Assembly: GCF_000024405.1 (NCBI RefSeq)
Contig: NC_013517.1
Location: 4,185,989-4,249,988 of the forward strand
Origin: Sebaldella termitidis ATCC 33386
Lineage (GTDB): Bacteria; Fusobacteriota; Fusobacteriia; Fusobacteriales; Leptotrichiaceae
DNA: 64,000 nt
Reading direction: 5' to 3'
The position numbers and the translations under genes are program-made. Shown piece by piece: positions 17,090 to 25,896 of the stretch. Positions within the stretch are counted from its first letter, which is position 1. Every line of letters starts with the position of its first letter. The notes beneath the pieces are model-generated. The model was not told the origin of the DNA and did no database searches. It worked only from the letters and a program-made list of their open reading frames with translations.

Positions 17090-18268
17090 TTAATCTTCGT
17101 CTATTACTAATTTTCCTTTTTTGATAAGATTATTTCTGTAGTATACATTTACTACTGCTATTATTACTGCACCTATTAGTATTCCAAGTATATACACTCC
17201 CAGATTCTTTACAAGAGGCCATGCCCATATTGCCGATTCAGGGAACCATTGTTCCGCACCCAGTATAACACCTGACATAGCTCCTATTATAGAACCTACT
17301 ACGTATAATGGAATAGTAAAGCTTGGTCTTTCAAGGGCAAATGGTATAGCTCCTTCAGAAATCCCCATAAATGCAAGGAACATAGATGTTTTTCCTAATT
17401 CATAAAATTCGTCCTCATATACTTTTCTTCCTACCAGTCTTCTGTCAATTAATGTTGATAATCCAAGACCAATTGACGGTGTTACTATTGCTATTGTTCT
17501 TGCTGTAATAGGAAGTATTTTTTCTGTAGTGAATCCCAGAGCTACGAATCCTGCTGCTTTATTTACAGGTCCTCCAAGGTCAAAAGCTGTTGTTCCTGCA
17601 AGTACAAGTGAATAAACAAGCTGCCCGGCATTTCCTGCTGCTTCAAGTATTGCTCTTATCTGAAGATTCAGCCATCCCCCTACAGGAGTCAAAACAAAGA
17701 CCATCAGAACCATACAGAAAAAAGAAGATAATAAAGGTATCAGGAATGTACTCTTAAATGCAAGCCATTTATGAGGCATCTGTATTTTCTTATTCAAAAA
17801 CTTTACACAATATCCTACTGCAAAAGCTATTAATATAGCTCCTAAAAATCCTGACGGTACAGGTGTTACGCCTTCCCAGTTTCCGTCAATTAATTTTAGC
17901 ACTGATACAGGCTTGTTAGCTATATATCCGCCGATAAATCCACCGGCCAGCGCTGTTTTTCCGCCTATTGAGTTAGCAGTAAACGCTGCAAACATTGGTA
18001 TTGCGAAGCTGAACAATGTAAATCCGAAATTAGACATTATATCTGCAAGTCTCATTAACATAAGTGAAAATCCTGTAAACTGACCTGAAGCCACTGCATC
18101 TGCAATAGATACCGCAGGATCTACTTTATAAATTACATAAGGTATTATCTGAGAAAATGCTCCAATTAGTCCCCCCATTATCAATACGGGTATCATATAT
18201 GAAATTCCCGTCATTACGTGTTTATAAAGCTCTTTAATCACTTTATTATTTTTCTTCTTTTTTTCCAT
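17090..18268 (-). CDS. PTS fructose/mannosylglycerate-type IIC permease
   Basis: A 392-residue integral inner-membrane permease of the fructose-mannitol PTS family. Seen: an N-terminal amphipathic basic stretch, about nine to ten hydrophobic segments, and family blocks GGLIGAFSQ, GGKTALAGGFIGGYIANKP, FDLGGPVNKAA and GISEGAIPFA, the last two being substrate-site signatures. It stands alone as IIC; IIA and IIB are separate genes upstream, unlike the fused MngA of E. coli. I place the start at the ATG at 18268 since GGAGGG lies 6 bases before it; the upstream in-frame GTG lies in that site. Substrate inferred from the GH38 neighbour. Confidence 0.9.
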   Translation of the reverse strand: MEKKKKNNKVIKELYKHVMTGISYMIPVLIMGGLIGAFSQIIPYVIYKVDPAVSIADAVASGQFTGFSLMLMRLADIMSNFGFTLFSFAIPMFAAFTANSIGGKTALAGGFIGGYIANKPVSVLKLIDGNWEGVTPVPSGFLGAILIAFAVGYCVKFLNKKIQMPHKWLAFKSTFLIPLLSSFFCMVLMVFVLTPVGGWLNLQIRAILEAAGNAGQLVYSLVLAGTTAFDLGGPVNKAAGFVALGFTTEKILPITARTIAIVTPSIGLGLSTLIDRRLVGRKVYEDEFYELGKTSMFLAFMGISEGAIPFALERPSFTIPLYVVGSIIGAMSGVILGAEQWFPESAIWAWPLVKNLGVYILGILIGAVIIAVVNVYYRNNLIKKGKLVIDED

Positions 18269-18366
18269 AGTTCCCTCCACTATTATAATTTCAGTTTTTA
18301 TTTACTGATCATGTCAAAAATTTCTATATCCGCCAATTTAATCAAAAAAACTTTTTTAGTAAAGAA

Positions 18367-18666
18367 TCAGCATTCTTCTAATATTTCTTTGGCATTTCTA
18401 ATTGCCTCTTTCAAAGATACTTCATGTACATCATATCCGTCGAATCTTTCCACTTCCTGCGGCGTTACTGCAATAGCGTGTATTATTGCATCTGCTTCTC
18501 TTATATCCTTTTTTGTAAGTTCATTCTGAATTCCGTCAGCTCCCTGAGTTTCTATTTTTATTTCATAACCCAATTCATCTGCTGCCTTTTTTAAAGAATC
18601 CGCTGCCATAAATGTGTGTGCCAGACCCATAGGACAAGCACAAACTGCTACTATTTTTTTACTCAT
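18367..18666 (-). CDS. PTS fructose-type IIB component
   Basis: A 99-residue cytosolic phosphotransfer protein. The active cysteine is C11 or so in VAVCACPMGLAHTFMAA, the fructose-subfamily IIB signature; the IETQGADGIQN block also fits. It receives phosphate from IIA and passes it to the sugar bound by IIC. It lies 98 bp before the IIC gene and 47 bp after the IIA gene on the same strand. A GGAGG site precedes the ATG. Length matches a stand-alone IIB domain. Confidence 0.93.
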   Translation of the reverse strand: MSKKIVAVCACPMGLAHTFMAADSLKKAADELGYEIKIETQGADGIQNELTKKDIREADAIIHAIAVTPQEVERFDGYDVHEVSLKEAIRNAKEILEEC

Positions 18667-18713
18667 ATTTCTTTCCTCCTGCTAAATTTGTTTTTTATAA
18701 ATTATTATATTTA

Positions 18714-19151
18714 TTAACCGTTTATCATTTCCAAAACTTCCTCAAGACTTGCTGTATCTAGTTTTTCCCTGAACTTTTCATCAAGAATTTTCTGTGAAAG
18801 ACCGGCAAGCACTTCTATGTGCTTTGATGCTTCTCCGGCCGGAACCGCTATTAGAAAAACATATTTTACATACTCATCTTCATCTCCCCAGTTTATTTCC
18901 TTTGTTAGTCTTGCGAAAGCCAGTCTTGCATCTTTTATCCATTCAGATTTTCCATGAGGTATAGCCACGCCAAAGCCCACTGCAGTATTGTCCATTTCTT
19001 CACGGGCATATATATCCTTTAAGAAACCGTCAAAATTAGTTACTATTCCCTCCTTTTGAAGTTTCCCGGCTAAGCTGACTATTACTTCATCTTTTTTTTC
19101 TGTATCCATATCTAAAATTATATTCTCTTTTTTTAATAGTCCTGTACTCAT
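18714..19151 (-). CDS. PTS fructose-type IIA component
   Basis: A 145-residue IIA protein of the fructose/mannitol class. Seen: GVAIPHGKSEWI with the phosphorylated histidine in PHGK (near 66), and the AFARL and FLIAVPAGEASKHIEVLAGLS blocks. It takes phosphate from HPr and hands it to IIB. Its ATG overlaps the stop of the regulator gene as ATGA, with GGAGGAATAG as ribosome site, so the two are translationally coupled. Confidence 0.93.
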   Translation of the reverse strand: MSTGLLKKENIILDMDTEKKDEVIVSLAGKLQKEGIVTNFDGFLKDIYAREEMDNTAVGFGVAIPHGKSEWIKDARLAFARLTKEINWGDEDEYVKYVFLIAVPAGEASKHIEVLAGLSQKILDEKFREKLDTASLEEVLEMING

Positions 19152-21238
19152 CTATTCCTCCTATTTATCAAAAAATTTTCTAATTCCTTTCTTGTATTAA
19201 TTTTCAAAAGTTCTTTTTCAAATTCAGGATCTCTGAAATAATTATTTAATTCAAGTATTGCATTTATATGTTCATGTTTAGCCACAGATGCCAGGCATAT
19301 GGCTATTTTTATCTTCGAACCGAAAAATGAAATGGGATTTTTTAATGAAACAAAGCTGAAACCTGTCTTTTTTACACTTTCATTTAGTTTCCCATGCGGA
19401 AGAATAGTATTGCTGCCCATTACCACATAATCCCCGAAATTTCTTATCTGTTCCTTCATCTCCTCTATATATTCAGAAACAATATACCCCGAATCCAAAA
19501 GAAGCTTTCCCGAATACTCAATCACTTCCTCCCAGTTTTTCAGATCTATATTCAATGCTGTATTTCTTTCATCCAACAGCTCCAGAAAATTAGAGGTTTT
19601 TTCTGTTTCAACATCATTTTTCACATATTCTTTCAGCTGTTTTTTGATATTTTCTATAATAAACGCTTCATTTTCTATATGCTTATTTTCTTTTATTACT
19701 TTCAAAATTTTTGATATAGGAATTTTTGATGATTTTCTGGTTAATGCATATTCCTCCAGCTTCTCAATATCTTCTTTTTGGAGTATAGGATTTACCTTTA
19801 CTACCTCCATCCCTTCCATCTCTATATCTATAGTGGATATTACCAGATCCACCGACTTTATATATTCAAAATTTTCCAGCTGATTAAACGGAATTATATC
19901 TACAATATTTACTTCAAATCTTTCATTTATATTCTCAGCAAGAAACTGTGAACTGCTGTACCCCAAACCACAGACCAGAAGAATATTTCTCTTTTCTTCG
20001 CCCATAAGCTTTTCCTGATTTCTGTTTATTGCCCTTTTAAACATTATTGTAATAAAGGCAATTTCATCCTCATCTATATTTTCATCCAGGAATTCATTTA
20101 TTACTCCCAGACTCACTCTTGTTTTTTCATAAAGATCAGCATATTCGGATTTTACATCCTCAAGTATGGAAACTTTCAGACTCATTTTGTTTTTTATTCT
20201 GTAAATCGCGGGCTTCATATGATTAATCAGCTCTTTTATCAGTATCTGGTCATTTTTGAAATTAATGTCAAATACTTTTGCTGCATCTTCAAGTATTCTT
20301 CCCACAAGTGTTTCTATTTTCATCCAGTTTAGATAAAAAGAAAACTTTGTATTGTATGAATAAGACCCCATATAAAAATCCGTAAATATTATCAGGTCTT
20401 TTTCTCTGTAATCTATGTCCTCATTCTGAAAAATTTCTTTTATTATCTTATATTCCTCAGTACCTTTTATGAAATTTGAATTGCTTATATCGTCTGTTAT
20501 AAAATGGCTGTTTCTGTTTCGTATGCTTGTAATAATCATATTTAGCAAAAGGGCGTCATAAGCCTCGTCTGTTATTATTTTTTTTGTTTTCTGCTGTATT
20601 TTCAAAAGAATACTTTTATAAAGGTTTATACGCTCATTTTGAAAATATTTTTTCTTTTTTTCAAAGATTAAAAGCTTTACTATTTGCAGATTATTTATGT
20701 CTTCTTTTTCTATCTCCTCGATAAAACCGCCGTATTTATGAAGTATATTTATCATCAGCTGTCTTATGCTGCTTTCTTCCCCTGTAAGCATATATCCCTG
20801 ATTATTGTTAATGTCTATTTTTACATTGAATTCTTTTATTTTTTCATTCATGTCCTTTATATCTTTTCTGAGTGTTGCCTTACTTATCAGCAGTTCGTCA
20901 GACAGAGCCTGAAGTGTGAATTTTTCCCTGAAAAGCAGTATTTCCAAAAGAAGTATCTCTATTCTCTCCTCACTTGTAAAAATATATTTCTGCGGAAGTA
21001 TATTTTTTATAAGAGAAGTCAGCTCCTCTTTATTTATGTTAGAAACCAGTTTTCCCTCTTCCATTTCTATGATATTAGTATTTTTATTGTTTATGAATTC
21101 CTCATTTATCTCTTTTATGTCATATCTTATACTTCTTTCAGAAACCTGAAAATATTCAGAGATATATTTTATATCCATAATTTTGTCATTTTGGAAAACA
21201 AGATTTAGTATTTCTATATGTCTTTGTTTTAAACTCAT
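19148..21238 (-). CDS. PRD-domain PTS-controlled transcription activator
   Basis: A 696-residue regulator of the MtlR/LicR type. Order: winged HTH (about 1-55), second HTH of the Mga kind (about 75-155), PRD1 and PRD2 (about 170-400), a IIB-Gat-like domain with LLVCGLGYSSSQF (about 410-490), and a IIA-like domain with ILPHGKL (about 545-690). Known: phosphorylation of PRD histidines and of the IIA/IIB domains by PTS proteins sets activity by sugar supply. Start set at ATG 21238, with GGAGGTG 7 bases upstream; the in-frame ATG at 21262 would overlap the promoter. First gene of the PTS operon, which it presumably activates. Confidence 0.9.
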   Translation of the reverse strand: MSLKQRHIEILNLVFQNDKIMDIKYISEYFQVSERSIRYDIKEINEEFINNKNTNIIEMEEGKLVSNINKEELTSLIKNILPQKYIFTSEERIEILLLEILLFREKFTLQALSDELLISKATLRKDIKDMNEKIKEFNVKIDINNNQGYMLTGEESSIRQLMINILHKYGGFIEEIEKEDINNLQIVKLLIFEKKKKYFQNERINLYKSILLKIQQKTKKIITDEAYDALLLNMIITSIRNRNSHFITDDISNSNFIKGTEEYKIIKEIFQNEDIDYREKDLIIFTDFYMGSYSYNTKFSFYLNWMKIETLVGRILEDAAKVFDINFKNDQILIKELINHMKPAIYRIKNKMSLKVSILEDVKSEYADLYEKTRVSLGVINEFLDENIDEDEIAFITIMFKRAINRNQEKLMGEEKRNILLVCGLGYSSSQFLAENINERFEVNIVDIIPFNQLENFEYIKSVDLVISTIDIEMEGMEVVKVNPILQKEDIEKLEEYALTRKSSKIPISKILKVIKENKHIENEAFIIENIKKQLKEYVKNDVETEKTSNFLELLDERNTALNIDLKNWEEVIEYSGKLLLDSGYIVSEYIEEMKEQIRNFGDYVVMGSNTILPHGKLNESVKKTGFSFVSLKNPISFFGSKIKIAICLASVAKHEHINAILELNNYFRDPEFEKELLKINTRKELENFLINRRNR

Positions 21239-21266
21239 TTTAGACACCTCCATATACTCCATTTAA

Positions 21267-21295
21267 TTTATACCTTTATTTTATGTATTTACCAA
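21267..21295 (-). promoter_or_regulatory. Promoter of the PTS operon
   Basis: Minus strand: TTGGTA (21290-21295), 17-bp spacer, TATAAA (21267-21272), about 30 bp before the regulator start. The stretch from here to 21600 is AT-rich and holds no gene that I can support. Confidence 0.55.
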
Positions 21296-21603
21296 GATTT
21301 AAAGTTTTTCATGAATTAGTGAAAAGAAATTAAGGGGTAAAAAAAATTCTTTCTATATTCTATCAAGCAATGCTTATTGTAAAGAATTTTTTTACACTAA
21401 CACATGATATCCCTTTTTGTAGACAATGTTTTTATTAATGTAAACTCATTGATTCTTTACTATATATCTGAAATTTTTAAAATTATTATTTCCGGCATTA
21501 AGTCTGACAACTTATTCTGATGATACATTCCATAAAAAAATATAATTATTATAAAAGCTTCTTTTATGGCTGTACAAGCAGTTGTAATAATAACTGCGGT
21601 ATG

Positions 21604-21640
21604 TTGCTCTTAAGATAATATTTTATTATATTTCAGGGGG
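21604..21640 (+). promoter_or_regulatory. Relic promoter and ribosome site of the Ntn-hydrolase remnant
   Basis: TTGCTC (21604-21609), 17-bp spacer, TATATT (21627-21632), then AGGGGG at 21635-21640, nine bases before an ATG. The predicted start point falls almost in the ribosome site, so this promoter assignment is weak. Confidence 0.35.
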
Positions 21641-21648
21641 TTTTGAAA

Positions 21649-21756
21649 ATGTGCACAAGCTTCACAATACGCAGTAAAAATATCTTAACTGCTATGAATT
21701 TTGATAATGCAATGCCTTTTCATATTAAGAAAAATTCAAAAATAATTTCTTATACA
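21649..21756 (+). pseudogene. 5' remnant of an Ntn-hydrolase (choloylglycine/linear amide) gene
   Basis: The frame opens ATG-TGC with the residues MCTSFTIRSKN and then AMNFD, which fits the N-terminus of linear-amide C-N hydrolases (bile salt hydrolase and penicillin V acylase family), where Cys2 becomes the nucleophile after Met removal and the N-F-D block follows. A good ribosome site remains. After about 36-45 codons similarity stops: the frame runs through a terminator and then antisense through the aldolase gene to 21924. Full-length members exceed 300 residues, so this is a truncated copy. The recognition is by motif, from a short stretch. Confidence 0.5.
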
Positions 21757-21786
21757 AAAATAGGACTGCCAAAAAATGACAGTCCT
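21757..21786 (-). terminator. Terminator of the tagatose-bisphosphate aldolase gene
   Basis: AGGACTG (21762-21768) and CAGTCCT (21780-21786) form a 7-bp stem, followed on the minus strand by ATTTTTG, immediately after the lacD stop. Confidence 0.75.
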
Positions 21787-21792
21787 TATTTA

Positions 21793-22803
21793 TTATTTTA
21801 CCTCTATTTTTTCCAGTCCTCCATAAGTACTCCACCAAGGTACCGCACTTTTCTCCAGAACATCATTAAGCTCAAGAACATTTTGTTTACCTTCTGTTCT
21901 CAGCCATTCCGTCAATCCTTGTAAACCTTTTTCTGCATATACTTTCACACCATTCTGCCATGTTGCTCTTCCGCAGAGTACACCGCTAAAAGGAGTTTTC
22001 GCTTCGGCAGCGAGCTTTATCGTCTCACGAAACTGCTCTGCTGTTACACCGGCACTCAGGTAAATAAAAGGCAGTGTAGCAAGATCTGCTGCTTCCTGAA
22101 AATGTTTTATGGCTTCTTTTTTAGTATAAGCAGTTTCTCCGTCTGTATATCCCTCTGTAAAGTGTAAATTTATCGGTACTTCCAGTTTCAGTACATCTAT
22201 ACCATACTGCGGTTTTGTAAGCTCCTTGATTGTATTCTTTACTTTATGAGGTTTTATTCTTGCATATTCTATGCTTTTTGCATCTTCTATTTTACTGTCA
22301 TATGTAACAGGCTCCAGAAAGAAGGGTATGTCTATCCCTTTACATTCTGCTCCCACTCTTTCTATGAAAGCATGCTTTATTTCATTTATTTCTGCCGGTT
22401 CGTCAGGATCGTAATAGATCAAAAGCTTTACGGCATTTGCTCCATATTCCTTAATTCTGAGGGCTGATAAATCATCTATCAAATCAGGAAGCCGCCCAGC
22501 TTCTGTAGCGTCATATCCTGTTTTTTCATAGGCTATCAATAGTCCTGTATCAGGATTTTTGGCTGTTATTGCTGTAGTTCCGTACTCCAGATCCAGCAAT
22601 ATTGCCGAAGTATATGGTGTAAGCTCTTTTGATACTGCTTCCTTGAATTCTTCTATATCTTCTAATTTTACAGAACTTCCCTTAGCTTTGGAAAGCATTT
22701 TTTCTATAGAACCACGCTGGTCAATAGCCAGAGCTTCTATTATTCCATTTTTATTTGACAATCTTTTTAATCCTTCAAACTTTCCTTTTGTAATTTTTAC
22801 CAT
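21793..22803 (-). CDS. lacD: Tagatose-1,6-bisphosphate aldolase (class I)
   Basis: A 336-residue class I aldolase of the LacD family: it splits tagatose-1,6-bisphosphate (and usually fructose-, psicose- and sorbose-bisphosphate) to DHAP and glyceraldehyde-3-phosphate. Seen: ALAIDQRGS near the N-terminus, LLDLEYG, VKLLIYYDPD, the Schiff-base lysine in the DVLKLEVP block, and LSAGVTAEQF plus GVLCGRATWQ for phosphate binding. Length matches the family (about 325). AGGAGG precedes the ATG. No lacA/B/C neighbours are present, so it may serve general ketose-bisphosphate catabolism, perhaps linked to the nearby PTS. Confidence 0.92.
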   Translation of the reverse strand: MVKITKGKFEGLKRLSNKNGIIEALAIDQRGSIEKMLSKAKGSSVKLEDIEEFKEAVSKELTPYTSAILLDLEYGTTAITAKNPDTGLLIAYEKTGYDATEAGRLPDLIDDLSALRIKEYGANAVKLLIYYDPDEPAEINEIKHAFIERVGAECKGIDIPFFLEPVTYDSKIEDAKSIEYARIKPHKVKNTIKELTKPQYGIDVLKLEVPINLHFTEGYTDGETAYTKKEAIKHFQEAADLATLPFIYLSAGVTAEQFRETIKLAAEAKTPFSGVLCGRATWQNGVKVYAEKGLQGLTEWLRTEGKQNVLELNDVLEKSAVPWWSTYGGLEKIEVK

Positions 22804-22950
22804 TTGAATTCCTCCTAAATTATCAATATATTATTTATTAAAATTAATAATAAACTCTTTGATGTAAAACAATCTGCCAGACAAGAAACTTCCCGGAATT
22901 TATCAGCTTAAATTTCAAGTGTAAATTGTAAAAATTTACATTCACAATAC

Positions 22951-24450
22951 TTAAATTATTCCTGTCAGCTCCTGATACAAAGTCTTCGCATAGGTATCTG
23001 TCATTCCGCATATATAATCAGTCACCAGAAGAAGTCTCAGATATAGTTTATAGGCAAATAATTTTTCTTCTGATTCGCCTTCGTTATTCTTTATGTATTT
23101 TTCAGTATAGTATCTGTAAATATGCATATAATTATCAGAAATAATATTCAAAAACCTTTTGTCTACTCCCTTTAAATATTTTTCATTAAACGGAGTATCA
23201 TAATACAGCACTGAATTCATAAAGTGTTCAAGAAAAAAGCTGATAATATTATGTGCTGTTATTTCCATCTTTATTATTGCAAATGATCTGTATATCTTTT
23301 TTGCCGCAAGCCCTTTCAGTCTTTTTACCAGCTCCTTTGAATTAGTTTCTTCAAAAAGGTCGTATTTATATTCTCCGTGCATGATACTCTCATAATTATT
23401 TATAAATGAGCTGACTGCCGAGTTTATCATATAACCCTGTGCAAAAATAATCCATCTCTGTACAGCATACATCTCCGGCTTTTCATAATTCTTCTCTATA
23501 GCTCTCTCTTTATAATAAACCAGTTTCTGATAACAGCATAATGAAGGATTCTCTTCATTTTTAAGCGGTTCTACTATTTTTGCAAGATCTTCATATGTAA
23601 TATAATCCTTTTTGAATCCGTCTTCTATATCAGCTGTAGAATATGCTATATCATCTGCTGCTTCCAGCAAAAATGTAAGCGGATGTCTGCTTATTTTCCC
23701 GGTTTTCTTATTTAAAGTACCAGTTTCTTCTATTATTGAGTCAAACAAATCCTTTTCTGCAAAATAATATCCCATTTTTTTATCTTTTATATCACCGCTC
23801 TTTTTATTTATTTCAAGTGAGCTTCCCGGATACTTAATCAGGGTATTCAGTAATGCATATGTAAGATTCATACCATTTTCATCAATAAGAAAGTGAAGCT
23901 TTGATACCAGTCTTATCGCCTGGGCATTTCCTTCAAAATTCTTGAAATCCTCACACATCTGCGGTGTTAGTATTTCTGACAGCTTTTGCATATTGTTTGT
24001 AACGGGATTTTCTATTGTGATTTCATCAAGCTTTTCATTAAACCAGCTTCTTATAGTATCTTCCCCGAAATGTCCGAAAGGAGGATTTCCTATATCATGA
24101 AGAAGACCGGCACTTGCAAGGATGTCAGATATAAATCCGGCATCTTCCTGCGTGAATTCCTCATCTATTTTATCATTAATCAGTCTGTTTGATATAGACT
24201 GTGCAATTGACTTCGCAAAAGACGACACTTCTATTGAGTGTGTGAGCCTCGTTCTTACAAAATCGTTTTTATCCAGAGGGAAAACCTGAGTTTTATCCTG
24301 TAATCTTCTGAAAGAAGCACTTATCAATATACGATGATAGTCCTTTTCAAATTCTGTTCTCAGATCATTATTATTTATGCTTTTATTCCGCCCTCTTCTG
24401 CTTTTGCTTTCCTGTGAAAGCAAGTTTTTCCAACTCATTCTATTTGTCAT
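22951..24450 (-). CDS. dgt: Deoxyguanosinetriphosphate triphosphohydrolase
   Basis: A 499-residue HD-domain dGTPase: removes triphosphate from dGTP (and often other dNTPs), adjusting nucleotide pools and limiting phage replication. Seen: the N-terminal block RRGRNKS, FRRLQDKTQVFPL, TRLTHSIEVS (first metal His), LLHDIGNPPFGHFGE (HD motif) and EAADDIAYSTADIEDG. Length and block order match the long Dgt class of E. coli (505). AAGGA lies before the first ATG. It is a single gene; 22804-22950 between it and lacD carries the lacD upstream region. Confidence 0.92.
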   Translation of the reverse strand: MTNRMSWKNLLSQESKSRRGRNKSINNNDLRTEFEKDYHRILISASFRRLQDKTQVFPLDKNDFVRTRLTHSIEVSSFAKSIAQSISNRLINDKIDEEFTQEDAGFISDILASAGLLHDIGNPPFGHFGEDTIRSWFNEKLDEITIENPVTNNMQKLSEILTPQMCEDFKNFEGNAQAIRLVSKLHFLIDENGMNLTYALLNTLIKYPGSSLEINKKSGDIKDKKMGYYFAEKDLFDSIIEETGTLNKKTGKISRHPLTFLLEAADDIAYSTADIEDGFKKDYITYEDLAKIVEPLKNEENPSLCCYQKLVYYKERAIEKNYEKPEMYAVQRWIIFAQGYMINSAVSSFINNYESIMHGEYKYDLFEETNSKELVKRLKGLAAKKIYRSFAIIKMEITAHNIISFFLEHFMNSVLYYDTPFNEKYLKGVDKRFLNIISDNYMHIYRYYTEKYIKNNEGESEEKLFAYKLYLRLLLVTDYICGMTDTYAKTLYQELTGII

Positions 24451-24594
24451 TTTTTATCCTTATATTTCTATATTTTATAACTTGATTATACCACATTTTC
24501 ATGATTAAGTGACAAATAAATGATTATTAATTTCATATTTCTCTTATTACTCTGCTGTTTCTTACTAATATTCTTCAATTATTGCTTCTAAATA

Positions 24595-24603
24595 TGTTAT
24601 AAT
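24595..24603 (+). promoter_or_regulatory. Extended -10 promoter of the membrane-protein tandem
   Basis: TGT directly followed by TATAAT, with only a weak TTCAAT as -35 18 bp upstream, about 30 bases before the first gene of the cluster. Confidence 0.65.
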
Positions 24604-24634
24604 AATATAACTTATAATTTGGAGGGACAATTTT

Positions 24635-24997
24635 ATGAATAACTATGACAGCAGTATAAAATCAATGTATCTTACAATATTTATTCTGGGACTTGTTGAA
24701 TTACTGTTAGCCTTTGTCGGAATTGCTACATTTATAATAGCTCTTATTTTACAGTCCAAACTCACTGAAGCAGGTAAACCGACTTCTCCTGGAATTAAAT
24801 TAATGCTCATAGGCAGCGGAATGCACATTAGCATATTCGTTCTCTCATTGGCTTCTATGGTTTCAGGTCTATTTTTTATGGCTCCATTTTTTGGTATCTT
24901 TTCTGCAATATTAACTGTTCTTCTTTATATTGCATCATTTGTTATATTAATCATAGGAGCTGTTATGATTTATAAAGAATATGATGCAATCAATTAG
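24635..24997 (+). CDS. Small four-helix membrane protein, paralogue 1
   Basis: A 120-residue protein with four predicted transmembrane helices (about 10-40, 55-75, 78-100 and 92-115 by hydrophobicity). It shares the family plan: a short polar N-terminus with the motif S-x-K-S-x-Y-L-T, the block FIxALILxSKL, and an IMIYKEYDAI C-terminus. GGAGGGAC precedes the ATG. It is the first of four tandem paralogues on the plus strand. I do not recognise a named family. Position next to an unrelated dGTPase gives no functional hint. Confidence 0.75.
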   Translation: MNNYDSSIKSMYLTIFILGLVELLLAFVGIATFIIALILQSKLTEAGKPTSPGIKLMLIGSGMHISIFVLSLASMVSGLFFMAPFFGIFSAILTVLLYIASFVILIIGAVMIYKEYDAIN

Positions 24998-25015
24998 ACT
25001 TAATTTTTATAATTT

Positions 25016-25051
25016 TATATTCAAAACAAAGTATTTTTAGTTTTGAATATA
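25016..25051 (+). other. Intercistronic 12-bp RNA hairpin
   Basis: TATATTCAAAAC (25016-25027) pairs perfectly with GTTTTGAATATA (25040-25051) around a 12-base loop, between the first two membrane-protein genes. No T run follows, so it is more likely to affect stability or stoichiometry than to terminate. Confidence 0.6.
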
Positions 25052-25080
25052 ATATTCTAAATATTGAAAGGAGATTTTTT

Positions 25081-25455
25081 ATGGAAAACAAAGAAAGCAT
25101 AAAATCAACGTATTTTATAGTATTTATTCTTGGTATTATTGAAACTGTACTGGCATTTTTCGGTGGTCCTCTTGTCGGGATTGCAGTTCTTATAATAGCT
25201 CTCAGCCTGCGTTCAAAACTTATAAATGCGGGGGAGCCGGTTACAAATGGGGTTAAGTTAATACTGATTGCCAGCGGGATTCATATCGCCTCTCTTTTAC
25301 TTTGGATTTTTAACTTTATTATGGGATTTTTGGCTATCGCTGGAATTTTTGTATTTTTTACTTCTTTATTGTACCTGCTTATTGTATTTGGAGTTTTTAT
25401 TACTCTGATTGTTGCCTGCATCTTTATTTATCAGGAATACAGTGCTATTAAATAA
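25081..25455 (+). CDS. Small four-helix membrane protein, paralogue 2
   Basis: A 124-residue paralogue with the same four hydrophobic segments. Seen: MENKESIKSTYFIVFILGIIE at the start (polar head, then helix 1), ALSLRSKLINAGEP in the first cytoplasmic loop, NGVKLILIASGIHIASL for helix 2, and IYQEYSAIK at the end, matching paralogue 1's IYKEYDAIN. GAAAGGAGA precedes the ATG. A perfect hairpin lies in the gap before it. Function unknown; repeated local duplication is the clearest fact. Confidence 0.78.
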   Translation: MENKESIKSTYFIVFILGIIETVLAFFGGPLVGIAVLIIALSLRSKLINAGEPVTNGVKLILIASGIHIASLLLWIFNFIMGFLAIAGIFVFFTSLLYLLIVFGVFITLIVACIFIYQEYSAIK

Positions 25456-25487
25456 ATCTTTTATTTTTATATCGAAAGGGGTATTTT

Positions 25488-25871
25488 GTGGAAAATAAAG
25501 AAAATGTGAAGTCTGCATATCTTACCCTGCTTATTTTGGGTATTATTGAAGCTGTATTAACCCGTTTTGCAGGTAATCTTATCGCTATAGCAGTCTTCAT
25601 TACTGCTTTGATAATTCGTTCCAAACTTTCTAAAAATGATCCTCCTGTTCCTACACCAGCAGGAATCAAATTTATGCTGGCAGGAAGTGCGGTTCATTTT
25701 AGTACTATTATCATTACTTTAATTGGTGTTATGTTTTTTCTTTCAAGCAGGGAATATCAAATGATATTTTCTATGCAAAAATTAATTAATTTTCTTATGG
25801 GTACGGCTTTTGTTCTTATTGTTATCGGCTGCATTATGGTCTATAAGGAATACAAGGATATTAGAGCATAA
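25488..25871 (+). CDS. Small four-helix membrane protein, paralogue 3
   Basis: A 127-residue paralogue starting at GTG 25488; AAAGGGG at 25475-25481 sits 6 bases before it and no ATG is better placed. Same layout: polar MENKENVKSAYLT head, helix 1, RSKLS loop, PAGIKFMLAGSAVHFS helix 2, two more helices, and the MVYKEYKDI tail. The gap to the gene before is about 32 bp, so these are co-transcribed. No known domain recognised. Confidence 0.78.
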   Translation: MENKENVKSAYLTLLILGIIEAVLTRFAGNLIAIAVFITALIIRSKLSKNDPPVPTPAGIKFMLAGSAVHFSTIIITLIGVMFFLSSREYQMIFSMQKLINFLMGTAFVLIVIGCIMVYKEYKDIRA

Positions 25872-25896
25872 ACCATTAAATTGCAAAGGAGATTTT

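Noticed and set aside
20684-21208. Plus-strand open frame of 174 codons in the PRD regulator
   Set aside because: Antisense to the well-supported regulator; Phe/Tyr/Ile-rich, typical of complementary AT-rich DNA.
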